Origin: Pisciglobus halotolerans
GTDB taxonomy: Bacteria; Bacillota; Bacilli; Lactobacillales; Carnobacteriaceae
DNA length: 64,000 bases
Direction: 5' to 3'
Assembly: GCF_900113675.1 (NCBI RefSeq)
Contig: NZ_FOQE01000007.1
Span: 39,477 to 103,476 of the forward strand
Position 1 is the first letter of the stretch, and each line of letters opens with the position of its first letter. Under the pieces are notes generated by a model. It saw nothing but the letters and a program-made list of their open reading frames with translations. It was not told the origin of the DNA and made no database searches. The translations under genes and the position numbers were made by a program. Below are positions 56,478 to 64,000 of the stretch, one piece after another.

Positions 56478-56981
56478 ATGGGGAAAGACAAAGAAATCAA
56501 AAATCTTGTTATTAAACGCGTCTTTGATGCCCCTGTCGATAAATTATGGAATGCATGGACTGATGAAGAAATGTTAAAAAAATGGTGGGGGCCTTTTGAT
56601 TTTTATACCACTATAGCAAACGTGAATTTGAATTCTGGCAGAAAGACATTACTCAACTTAACCTCTAAAAAGTATCCGGAATACGGAACCATGTACAGTA
56701 CTTGGGAATACCGGAATATTATTTTTTCAAAACGTCTCGAATTTTTGCATAACTTGACAGATGAGCAAGGACAACCGCTGGATCCAACTGAATATGATTT
56801 GCCGCAAGATTTCCCGCAAAATCAATTGCAAATCATCACCTTTAAGGATCTTGGAAACGGACAAACCGAATTGACCGTTACTGAAAAAGACTGGGTCATG
56901 GGCAAAACGTATGAAAATGCAAAACAAGGGATGGAAGAAAGTCTAACCAAACTCGCTCAATTGCTTGAAAACAAAAAATAG
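56478..56981 (+). CDS. SRPBCC (AHSA1-like) domain protein
   Basis: 167 residues. Typical opening LVIKRVFDAPVDKLWNAWTD and WWGPFDF, ending GMEESLTKLAQLLE, as in Aha1/START-like ligand-binding proteins. Ligand unknown. AGAAAGGAGA precedes the ATG. Single gene with a shared terminator. Confidence 0.9.
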   Translation: MGKDKEIKNLVIKRVFDAPVDKLWNAWTDEEMLKKWWGPFDFYTTIANVNLNSGRKTLLNLTSKKYPEYGTMYSTWEYRNIIFSKRLEFLHNLTDEQGQPLDPTEYDLPQDFPQNQLQIITFKDLGNGQTELTVTEKDWVMGKTYENAKQGMEESLTKLAQLLENKK

Positions 56982-56993
56982 CCATTAACACGA

Positions 56994-57030
56994 AAAACCT
57001 CGCATAATAACACATGCGAGGTTTCTTTTA
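56994..57030. terminator. Bidirectional terminator between the SRPBCC and exporter genes
   Basis: AAACCTCGCA / TGCGAGGTTT with T-tracts on both sides. Shared by convergent genes. Confidence 0.88.
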
Positions 57031-57053
57031 CTGTTCATTTATTCTCTCTTTTG

Positions 57054-57491
57054 TCAAAAGACGGATTTGCTGTACTTGACTTTTTTAAATGCTTTAAAGG
57101 CTGTATCGATCGTAAAAGAAGACAGGGCAATCATGACAGCGATCTTGATGGCATCTAAAAAGTTGCCAGCAGAAGCTTCCGTATTTCCTTGCAACAATTC
57201 ATAGACCGTTAAATACATAGCAGAACCTGGAACAAGCGGGAAAAATCCCGGTATAAAAAATACAGTGAGCGGCGCTTTGAACCAGCGGGCGTAAAGGTTA
57301 GCCATCAATGAAATAGCTAATCCTGCTATATATGTGCTGACAGCCAAGCCGAAGTGTAGTTGCGCTATTTGGTAGATTCCCCAGCCAACAGCTCCAATGA
57401 TGCCATTATAGTATTTGTATATTGACGGTGCTTCTAACAGAATAGAGCAAGCAACAACTGCAATGTAAGCACCGAAGATTTGTACGATCAA
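57054..57491 (-). CDS. ThrE-type exporter, small subunit (YjjB-like)
   Basis: 145 residues, four to five membrane helices, with the family segment FFIPGFFPLVPGSAMY. It corresponds to the C-terminal half of the fused threonine/serine exporter ThrE; in E. coli the pair YjjP/YjjB exports succinate. Overlaps the partner by 4 bp (ATGA). Substrate uncertain. Confidence 0.87.
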   Translation of the reverse strand: MIVQIFGAYIAVVACSILLEAPSIYKYYNGIIGAVGWGIYQIAQLHFGLAVSTYIAGLAISLMANLYARWFKAPLTVFFIPGFFPLVPGSAMYLTVYELLQGNTEASAGNFLDAIKIAVMIALSSFTIDTAFKAFKKVKYSKSVF

Positions 57492-58249
57492 AAGGCAATC
57501 CCTCCTGTAGCAAGAATACCTAATGCAACGCCTAGTGCGATCGAAAAGGCAATCATGATGGCTTCTAGAGCTTTAGCGCCCCCACTCATATAATCTCCTT
57601 GAAAGGTATCGCGAATGGCATTTGTAATCGCGGTTCCCGGAACCATCGGCATAATGGCGGCAATGATCAGGATATTTACATTGACTGGTGCCGGTGAAAT
57701 TTGTCCGATCAAAGCTGCCGTTGCTGCAATCAAGATCGAAGACAGCAAGTTGCGCATGAAAGCACTCATTTTAGCTTTCTGTTCTCCTTTTCGCGCCAAT
57801 ACAAGAACTGTACCAGTAACTAGCGAAAACAAAAGCTCCAATACGCCCCCACCTAAAAGCAAAGAAAAAGAGGTAACCAAAGCAATAATAGCTAGGTCAC
57901 TATGATAAAACTGGTATTCTGCTTCATGGACATGCTGCAAGGCCTCATAGGCTTCTTCCAATGAACAGTCCTTGTTGACAAGCCTTCGCGAAATCGTGTT
58001 GACTTTAGCGATCTTGTTCAAATTGGTATCGCGATACGTAATCCGTTTGACGATCGTGATCGCGGCAATCGAGGGATCATCTAATGTCGCAAACAAGCCA
58101 GTTGTAATAGCAAATGCCTCAGCTGTTTGCAAGTTAGATGTCCTTAAAATACGGTTCATCGTATCTTCTACTCGATACGTTTCTGCATTGCTTTCCATCA
58201 TGATCGTTCCGGCTAAAATAGCCGTTTCCATTAGTCGCTTGAAATCCAC
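57488..58249 (-). CDS. ThrE-type exporter, large subunit (YjjP-like)
   Basis: 253 residues. A cytoplasmic N-terminal part (MESNAETYRVEDTMNRI, FATTG-type segment ITTGLFATLDD, and ITYRDTNLNKIAKVNTISR) is followed by five membrane helices with IMPMVPGTAITNAIRD. Large subunit of a split threonine/serine (or dicarboxylate) exporter. First gene of the pair. The 52-bp array 2 lies upstream. Confidence 0.9.
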   Translation of the reverse strand: MDFKRLMETAILAGTIMMESNAETYRVEDTMNRILRTSNLQTAEAFAITTGLFATLDDPSIAAITIVKRITYRDTNLNKIAKVNTISRRLVNKDCSLEEAYEALQHVHEAEYQFYHSDLAIIALVTSFSLLLGGGVLELLFSLVTGTVLVLARKGEQKAKMSAFMRNLLSSILIAATAALIGQISPAPVNVNILIIAAIMPMVPGTAITNAIRDTFQGDYMSGGAKALEAIMIAFSIALGVALGILATGGIAF

Positions 58250-58396
58250 TTTGCTCCTCTGCCTTTCTTCAACTTTTGGCCGTTAGTATAGCAGATCCCT
58301 TAATTCATACATTTAAGAAAAATTTAAGTCTGCATTTTTCCCCGTTCTTTGAGCAAACGTCTGCTTTTTCCGCTTGCTTGCCCGCAAGTTGATGTC
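58250..58396. other. Upstream region of the ThrE-type pair
   Basis: Promoter space, no gene. The minus-strand promoter was not resolved. Confidence 0.35.
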
Positions 58397-58758
58397 TCAT
58401 GAACAAGTGCAATTATTTTTCTGCTCAACTTGATCACAGGGTCCTGGTCTATGAACAAGTTCAACACACATTCTACTTCAACTTGATCACAGGGCTCTGG
58501 TCTATGGACAAGTTCACGCTTGTTTTATCTCAACTTGATCACAGGGTCCTGGTCTATGAACAAGTTCACGCTTATTTTATCTCAACTTGATCACAGGGCC
58601 CTAGTCTATGAACAAGTTCACGCTTATTTTATCTCAACTTGATCACAGGGCCTGGTCTATGAACAAGTTCAAGCATATTCTATTTCAACTTGGTCTCAGG
58701 GCCTGGTCTATGAACAAGTTAATGCATATGTGTTGTTTCAACTTGGGCCGCGAGCTGA
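58397..58758. repeat. Tandem array of a 52-bp palindromic unit, 7 copies (array 2)
   Basis: Units start at about 58397, 58449, 58502, 58554, 58606, 58657 and 58708 (51-53 bp each). Unit: left arm CTATGAACAAGTT (13), loop CACGCTTATTTTATCTC (17), right arm AACTTGATCACAG (13), linker GGTCCTGGT (9). The right arm is identical to that of the array at 38362 and the left arm differs at two positions. The first and last units are degenerate. Open frames across it are repeat artefacts. It lies between the ThrE pair and topB. Confidence 0.93.
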
Positions 58759-58862
58759 CATTTATAGGTAAGCCAAGTCTTTTTCCAGCAAAAATTCTCC
58801 TTGCAGTTGTTTCTAAAAGCTAATAGAAAATAAGTTCAGAAAGAGCCTTTCTCTTTCATTCT

Positions 58863-61055
58863 TTAATCATTATCTAGCTTTAATCCCTTCAAAGCATCTG
58901 CCAAAGCAGTATTGAGCGGTTCTTCTTTCTCTTGCCGTTTCATATATTGAGAGACCGTTCGTTTGTCTGCTTTTCCTGTTCCCTTTTTTTGCTGCCGTTT
59001 CTTGAAAGCTGATAGTTTTTCTCGGTAACCACATTTGCAGACAAAAATTTGTCCAGCACCTTCTCCATGCAGCTCCATTTTCTTTTTACATTCTGGACAA
59101 CGCGCATTAGTTAAGCGGGAAACCGAACGGCGATAACCGCAATCTCGATCCTGGCAAATCAGCATCTTGCCCTTTTTACCATTGACTTCTAACATCGGTT
59201 TGCCGCATTCCGGACAATGTTTGGTAGAAAGATTTTCATGTTTATAAGTTGCTGCACTCATCTTGATTTCAGAAACGACTTTTTTCGTATACGTCTTAGT
59301 TTCTTTGATAAAGGCTTCTTTCTGTAAGGTCCCTTTAGCGATTCGTTCCAATTTTTGTTCCCAATCTGCTGTCAGTTCAGGCGATCTCAAATCTTCAGGT
59401 ACCAGTTCCAGCAACTGTTTGCCTTTGGAAGTGGCATGGATATCTTGTCCCTGTTTTTCGATCAGAAAAGAACGAAACAGTTTATCGATAATATCCGCAC
59501 GCGTTGCAACAGTTCCTAATCCGCCAGTAGCTTTCAGCGTCTGTTGCAGTCGTTTATTTTGGTTATCCATATAATGAACAGGATCTTCCATTGCTGATAA
59601 GAGAGTAGCTTCATTGAAATAAGCTGGCGGCTTTGTCTGTCCAGTCGTTTCTGCTACTTTTTTGACAGTCAGTATGTCACCTTTGGCCAATTCAGGAAGC
59701 GACTGTTCCTTAGTGCTTTCTTCTTCATCGTTAAAGGTTTCTGTATGATAAACTTCTTTCCAACCTAAATGTTTGTCATTTCGGCCTTTTGCTATAAAAT
59801 TCGCTTGGTTGATCTGGGCTTGCAGTAATACTTGTTCGTATTCATAAGCGGGCAATAATACAGCTAAAAAGCGTTGCACGACCATTTGATAGATCTGACG
59901 TTCTTTGTGAGACAATTTACTCAAGTTGGCTGCTTGCTCAGTTGGGATGATGGCATGGTGATCAGAAACTTTGCTATTATCGACAAATGACGGTTTACCT
60001 TTGATAGGTTTTGAAGTGATGTTCTTTCCAAAAGCACGAAATTCTCCAAAAGCACAGGCTTTGACCCGCTCAGCCAAGGTGGAGACGATATCTGTTGACA
60101 AATAACGCGAATCTGTACGAGGATAAGTCAAAACTTTATGCTGTTCATAGAGTTTTTGCATCACATTCAATGTTTCTTTTGCCGAAAATCCGAATCGTTT
60201 GTGCGCCTCTCTTTGCAATTCAGTCAAGTCATATAGCCCAGGGGCATAATGTTTCTTCTCTTTGCGCTCAACAGCCACGATCTCAGCTTGATTTCCTTGA
60301 GCGGATCGAATGATTTGTTTAGCTTGCTGCTGATCAAAAAGGCGATGTTGTTTTGTTTTTGCATCCTGCCACGTAAATGTAAGTCCATGTTCCGTTTTGG
60401 CTTCGATCCCATAATAAATTTTTGGTTTAAAAGCCTTGATTTCTTCTTCCCGTTTGGCAATGATGGCTACCACAGGCGTCTGTACGCGGCCAGCGTTTAA
60501 CTGAGCATTGAATTTTGTTGTCAATGCACGAGTAGCATTCAATCCTACATACCAGTCAGCTTCAGAACGCGCTACAGCTGATGCATAAAGATCTTCATAT
60601 TGTTTTCCCGGTTTTAATTGTTTAAATCCTTCTTTAATGGCTTTGTCCGTCACTGAAGAAATCCACAATCTTTTGATCGGCAGATGCGTTTTGGCTTTTT
60701 CCAAAATCCAACGTGCCACTAATTCACCTTCACGTCCCGCATCTGTTGCGATGATCACTTCCTTGACATCTTTTCGGTGAAGCTGTGTTTTAATTTGCTG
60801 AAACTGTTTCCCTGTCTTTTTGATCACGGTTAGTTTCAAGTCTCCAGGCAGCATCGGTAAATCTTCTAATTTCCAAGTTTTATATTTTTGGTCGTATACT
60901 TCAGGATCAGCTAATGTCACCAAATGTCCTAAGGCCCATGTCACAATATAGTGTGAGCCTTCTAAAAAACCGTTCCCTTTCTTGCTGCAATTCAACACAT
61001 GTGCAATGTCTCTAGCTACCGAGGGCTTTTCGGCTAATACTAAGCTTTTTCCCAT
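58863..61055 (-). CDS. topB: DNA topoisomerase III
   Basis: 730 residues, type IA topoisomerase. TOPRIM domain with VLAEKPSVARDIA and IIATDAGREGELVARW, nucleophile Tyr in VLTYPRTDSRYLS, TRADIIDKLF, and C-terminal Cys4 zinc modules (CPECGKP, CQDRDCGY, CPECKKK, CKCGY). Decatenates replication and recombination intermediates. A chromosomal full-length copy; no conjugative genes nearby, so not the plasmid-type enzyme. Confidence 0.96.
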   Translation of the reverse strand: MGKSLVLAEKPSVARDIAHVLNCSKKGNGFLEGSHYIVTWALGHLVTLADPEVYDQKYKTWKLEDLPMLPGDLKLTVIKKTGKQFQQIKTQLHRKDVKEVIIATDAGREGELVARWILEKAKTHLPIKRLWISSVTDKAIKEGFKQLKPGKQYEDLYASAVARSEADWYVGLNATRALTTKFNAQLNAGRVQTPVVAIIAKREEEIKAFKPKIYYGIEAKTEHGLTFTWQDAKTKQHRLFDQQQAKQIIRSAQGNQAEIVAVERKEKKHYAPGLYDLTELQREAHKRFGFSAKETLNVMQKLYEQHKVLTYPRTDSRYLSTDIVSTLAERVKACAFGEFRAFGKNITSKPIKGKPSFVDNSKVSDHHAIIPTEQAANLSKLSHKERQIYQMVVQRFLAVLLPAYEYEQVLLQAQINQANFIAKGRNDKHLGWKEVYHTETFNDEEESTKEQSLPELAKGDILTVKKVAETTGQTKPPAYFNEATLLSAMEDPVHYMDNQNKRLQQTLKATGGLGTVATRADIIDKLFRSFLIEKQGQDIHATSKGKQLLELVPEDLRSPELTADWEQKLERIAKGTLQKEAFIKETKTYTKKVVSEIKMSAATYKHENLSTKHCPECGKPMLEVNGKKGKMLICQDRDCGYRRSVSRLTNARCPECKKKMELHGEGAGQIFVCKCGYREKLSAFKKRQQKKGTGKADKRTVSQYMKRQEKEEPLNTALADALKGLKLDND

Positions 61056-61277
61056 TTTTCATCGTATCTCCTTATCTCTTCTTTTCATCGTACTACTATA
61101 CCACAAATTCCCTAAACCTGAATACTTTGATCCTAGCTGCTTTCTTTTTACTTCCATTCATTAGCGTGCTACACTCACAGTGAATAAGCATGTCAGTCAA
61201 TTTCTCTTTCTCTACAGTAGTATTTTCCTAAAATCAGAGCTGCTCAATCCATGATTTATTGTGCTATACACAAGTTT

Positions 61278-61337
61278 AAGGAGGTTTCCTATGTTATTCC
61301 AAAATGAAAGCGCATCATCTCATTTTAATCCCCCCAA
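61278..61337 (+). other. Ribosome site, ATG and poly-C tract out of frame with the Rieske protein gene
   Basis: AAGGAGG (61278-61284) precedes an ATG at 61291 that reads MLFQNESASSHFNPPNSL and stops after 22 codons. A run of six C (61330-61335) lies within it. Removing one C joins this start to the main frame as HFNPPIPYWHSF, which fits the family's usual N-terminus. Confidence 0.75.
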
Positions 61338-62842
61338 TTCCTTATTGGCACTCATTTGACACTTTGCCAAAATTTCCTTCTTTAACAGAAAATATAACGA
61401 CAGAAATTGGCATTGTCGGTGGCGGAATTGTTGGCATCATCAGCGCTTATCTGTTAGCCAAAGCTGGCAAAAAAATTGTTTTATTAGAAGCTAATCGCTT
61501 AATCAGCGGCACGACCGGCCATACCACTACTAAAATCACAGCTCAACATAGTTTGTTCTACAATGACTTGATCAACACGATCGGCGAAAAAAAAGCACGT
61601 CAATATTATGAAGCCAATCTGGACGGATTGCAATTCATTAAGGAAAAAGCTAGCGCCCTTGACGTCCAATGTGATTTTGAAGAAAAAGATGCCTTCGTTT
61701 ATGCGGAAACAGAAAAAGGAAAGAAAAAGCTGGAAAAAGAAGCTCAAGCTTATCATACATTGGATATCCACGGCGGCTTGGCAAAAGAACAAACTGATTT
61801 ACCTTTCGATATCAAAGAAGCTTTGGTCATATATCAGCAAGCGCAATTTCATCCAGTAAAATTTTTAACAGGATTGGTTGATGCCTTTATTCGTATGGGT
61901 GGAAAAATTTACGAAAAGACGCGTGTCAGTGAAGTTTTAAAAGAGCGTCCGCCGTTGATCGTTACAGAGCATCAACATCTTGTGCTGTGTCAAAAAGTGA
62001 TCATTGCCAGTCATTATCCAGTCAACGACAAAGAAGACCTTTATTTCACTCGTCTCTCCATCAATCGTTCTTATGCGATCGCTATCCAGTCAGAAAAAGC
62101 TATTCCAGAAGGTATGTATATCAATGCTGAAAAACCTACGCATTCCTTACGCTCGATCCCAACTGATTCTAGCGAGACATTACTGCTGATTGGCGGAGAA
62201 GGACATCCAACTGGAAAAAGTAAAGGTAAAACCATTTTTCATTACCGTGGTCTAGAACAATTTGGCGAACAATACTTTTACGCAAAGGAGACGCGTTTCT
62301 TTTGGTCTACCCAAGATTTACAGTCGCTTGACCAAGTTCCTTATATCGGACAAATGACCAAAAATAATCCAGATATCTTTGTCGCCACCGGATTTAATAA
62401 GTGGGGTTTGGCAGCCGGAGCCACTGCTGGAATGTTACTGAGCGACTTGTTACTCGGATATGACAATCCTTATGAGACCTTGTTTGATCCTAATCGCCCG
62501 AAATTAACATTAAAAGATGCGCAAACTTTCCTCAAAAAAAATACAGCAGTCGGAAAAGATTTTATTGCTGGAAAAGTAAGTCGTCCTTCAACTTCATTAG
62601 ACGAATTGCATCAAAATGAAGGCGGACTGATGATGGTCGATGGACATAAAATAGGCGCTTATCGAGATGATCAAGGCCAACTTCACCAAATAAAGCCAGT
62701 TTGTACTCACTTAGGCTGCAGTTTGAGTTGGAATGATGCTGAACGCTCTTGGGATTGCGCTTGCCATGGCTCCCGCTTTTCCTATACAGGAGAAGTATTA
62801 GATAGACCAGCCGTTCACCCCCTTAAAAAACCAGATGAATAG
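61304..62842 (+). CDS. FAD-dependent oxidoreductase fused to a Rieske [2Fe-2S] domain (YhfW type), N-terminal frameshift suspected
   Basis: 512 residues in the open frame. N-terminal DAO-type FAD domain (IGIVGGGIVGIISAYLL, SGTTGHTTTKITAQHS, and FVATGFNKWGLAAGATAG). The C-terminal Rieske domain (about 415-512) has cluster ligands CTHLGC and CACHGS. Architecture matches B. subtilis YhfW-like proteins; substrate unknown. The ATG at 61304 has no good ribosome site. The ATG at 61291 has AAGGAGG but reads another frame, separated by a six-C run. With five C the protein would start MLFQNESASSHFNPPIPYW and be about 516 residues. Either a mutation, a sequencing error, or a phase-variable switch. Confidence 0.82.
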   Translation: MKAHHLILIPPIPYWHSFDTLPKFPSLTENITTEIGIVGGGIVGIISAYLLAKAGKKIVLLEANRLISGTTGHTTTKITAQHSLFYNDLINTIGEKKARQYYEANLDGLQFIKEKASALDVQCDFEEKDAFVYAETEKGKKKLEKEAQAYHTLDIHGGLAKEQTDLPFDIKEALVIYQQAQFHPVKFLTGLVDAFIRMGGKIYEKTRVSEVLKERPPLIVTEHQHLVLCQKVIIASHYPVNDKEDLYFTRLSINRSYAIAIQSEKAIPEGMYINAEKPTHSLRSIPTDSSETLLLIGGEGHPTGKSKGKTIFHYRGLEQFGEQYFYAKETRFFWSTQDLQSLDQVPYIGQMTKNNPDIFVATGFNKWGLAAGATAGMLLSDLLLGYDNPYETLFDPNRPKLTLKDAQTFLKKNTAVGKDFIAGKVSRPSTSLDELHQNEGGLMMVDGHKIGAYRDDQGQLHQIKPVCTHLGCSLSWNDAERSWDCACHGSRFSYTGEVLDRPAVHPLKKPDE

Positions 62843-63371
62843 GACTAAAAGCAGTTTTACTTTTTTAATTAAGCATCTTTCATCAACATACTCAGCGACT
62901 AACGCTACAACGAACATACTTTAGACAACAGTCTTCCCTTTCTAAATGGATGATTTTTTTGATCTGCATGGAAACATTATTTATGATGTAAGCTGCTTTC
63001 AATAGAGGTTATTTCCTTTTGAAATTTTTGTATTCGAAGACCGTAATCAGTTTGAGTTGGTCAATAAGAGACGTTAATAACAAACTCGAGAGCCATAACT
63101 AGTTTAAGTTGATCAATAATCAATAAATAAATAAATGCAACATTCGAAACCAATTCGAATGGATGCGCAAATCGAGCTCTTTACCGATTTAGAGATTGTA
63201 AGGGATTAGATAGGTATACACTTGTCAGTACTAAAGCTTAAGAATCAAAATGCTCTTTATGCAATGGGACAGCAGAATCGGAAATAATCGCATGACCTAT
63301 GTAATAGATCGTTTATGATGTTCGTTGTAGTACTAAAAAGCACTGATTTATTTGATCGTTTCCAAAAAAAA
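62843..63371. other. Non-coding region after the Rieske gene
   Basis: No supported gene in about 530 bp. A weak direct repeat of about 27 bp is spaced 52 bp apart (63041 and 63093; CCGTAATCAGTTTGAGTTGG and CCATAACTAGTTTAAGTTGA, both continuing TCAATAA). No clear terminator for the Rieske gene was found. Confidence 0.4.
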
Positions 63372-63653
63372 GGTTCTACAATATTTAACGTTGGTCTGTA
63401 AAAAAATCAATTTTTTTAATGCTAAGCTCCTTAGATCCTATTTCTAGAAATTTCAGGAGGCGCATAGGGCTACTGATAGCCATGAAAAAAGATGCAATGT
63501 GAATTACTTAGTGTTAGGCTTTAGCCGTTACACTAAGTTTGAAGCTTGCAAGCATTGAGACGCGATTTTCGGCTCAATGTGTTCTCATGGCTTTCCATCA
63601 GTAGCCCATCGACCGTAGGAAATTTCTTTACCAACGTTAAAAGAGGAAGAACC
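63372..63653 (+). mobile_element. Short GGTTCT-ended non-coding element, copy 6, longest form (282 bp)
   Basis: Begins GGTTCTACAATATTTAACG and ends TTAAAAGAGGAAGAACC, imperfect inverted ends of about 24 bp. Flanked by runs of eight or more A on both sides, compatible with an 8-bp duplication but low in complexity. The interior holds several inverted repeats (ACTTAGTGT / ACACTAAGT, CATTGAG / CTCAATG, AGCCATGA / TCATGGCT). No ORF of useful length. The other copies are internal deletions of this sequence. Confidence 0.88.
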
Positions 63654-63679
63654 AAAAAAAAAAGAAGCAGCCCAACAAA

Positions 63680-64000
63680 TGTAGTGACCCCCAAATATTA
63701 GACTTTTTTGAAGTGGAGAAATCCACTTCTTTTTTTCTACTTTTATCCGCAAGAAACTTCTAACCCTAAGCGGCGTTCTGAATTTCTTTACGATAGTCGA
63801 TTGGACTCATCCAATCGAGTTTCCGTTTGATTCTTCTGTGATTGTAATAGTCGATAAATGTGACGATTGTTCTCTCTAGTTCTTCGTAGCTATGAAAAAC
63901 TTGTCCATGATATACTTCTTGTTTCAAAAGACTAAAGAAATTTTCCATTGGTGAATTGTCCAAACAATTTCCTTTACGAGAGAAACTTTGGAAAATGCTG
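63680..64000 (-). mobile_element. IS3-family insertion sequence, right part, cut by window edge
   Basis: The terminus TGTAGTGACCCCCAAATATT (63680-63699) has the TGTAGTGACCCC end common in the IS150 group of IS3. The transposase C-terminus lies just inside. The other end is beyond 64000. Confidence 0.85.
63766..64000 (-). CDS. IS3-family transposase (OrfB), C-terminal 77 residues
   Basis: Integrase-core end of an IS150-group transposase: SIFQSFSRKGNCLDNSPMEN with the last DDE-motif Glu in MENFFSLLKQE, then HSYEELERTIVTFIDYYNHR and RIKRKLDWMSPIDYR. The frame is open to the window's right edge, so the N-terminus and orfA lie outside. No sign of inactivation in the visible part. Confidence 0.92.
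   Translation of the reverse strand, partial: SIFQSFSRKGNCLDNSPMENFFSLLKQEVYHGQVFHSYEELERTIVTFIDYYNHRRIKRKLDWMSPIDYRKEIQNAA

Noticed and set aside
58399..58823. Short plus-strand ORFs rich in LDHR and YEQV repeats
   Set aside because: They are translations of the 52-bp repeats, lack ribosome sites and change frame with unit length.
58863..61055. Conjugative-element origin of topB
   Set aside because: Full-length topoisomerase III with no transfer, relaxase or integrase genes around; ordinary chromosomal context.

Overview
The window looks like chromosomal DNA of a low-GC Gram-positive coccus, most likely an Enterococcus close to the E. faecium group. The reasons are strong AGGAGG-type ribosome sites, a SagA-type NlpC/P60 endopeptidase, a galKETM-galR operon, the comFA-comFC-hpf-secA-prfB-ftsE-ftsX order and general protein style. 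Most of it is ordinary housekeeping sequence. There is no rRNA, tRNA, prophage or CRISPR array. The only conventional mobile element is an IS3-family copy cut by the right edge.

Layout. 1-6.6 kb: phosphate import (pstS-pstC-pstA, leaving the window on the left) behind a row of PhoP boxes, next to the PhoP/PhoR-type two-component system, which is co-transcribed with a MinJ-like PDZ membrane protein. 7-18 kb: a cell-division, secretion and competence block on the minus strand (sagA, ftsX, ftsE, prfB with its programmed frameshift, secA, hpf, comFC, comFA). 18-22 kb: wall glycopolymer genes (two LytR-CpsA-Psr ligases around tagO) and yigZ. 22-32 kb: degV, the amino-sugar operon nagA-nagB-nagR with a clear NagR operator inside its promoter, an LtaS-like sulfatase, the NAD salvage pair pncB-nadE, and a secreted metallo-beta-lactamase/HhH lipoprotein with a DUF3006 partner. 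32-38 kb: ABC-F protein ydiF converging on the t6A/RimI cluster tsaB-GNAT-rimI-tsaD. 38-40.3 kb: small membrane proteins, a 52-bp tandem array, a CsbD-like protein and an epimerase. 40.6-46.4 kb: the galactose operon. 46.7-52.6 kb: LURP-one and SRAP proteins, a heterodimeric ABC exporter and a quinone-reductase-like protein. 52.9-54.5 kb: an Rgg-type regulator divergent from a 29-codon hydrophobic peptide. 54.7-62.8 kb: hemolysin III, YugP, SRPBCC protein, a split ThrE exporter, a second 52-bp array, topB, and a FAD/Rieske protein with an apparent N-terminal frameshift.

Three things stand out beyond gene content. (1) Two tandem arrays, 20 kb apart, share one design: a 52-bp unit made of 13-nt arm, 17-nt loop, 13-nt arm and 9-nt linker. 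The right arm is the same in both arrays, while loops and linkers differ. (2) Six copies of a short non-coding transposable element have GGTTCT...AGAACC ends. Two copies have perfect 8-bp target duplications, others have near ones, and internal deletions give sizes from 100 to 282 bp. (3) Single-gene oddities: a PstS whose two halves are in swapped order, an undetected SHP-like peptide gene with its own terminator, and a poly-C tract that separates the best ribosome site of the Rieske protein from its reading frame.
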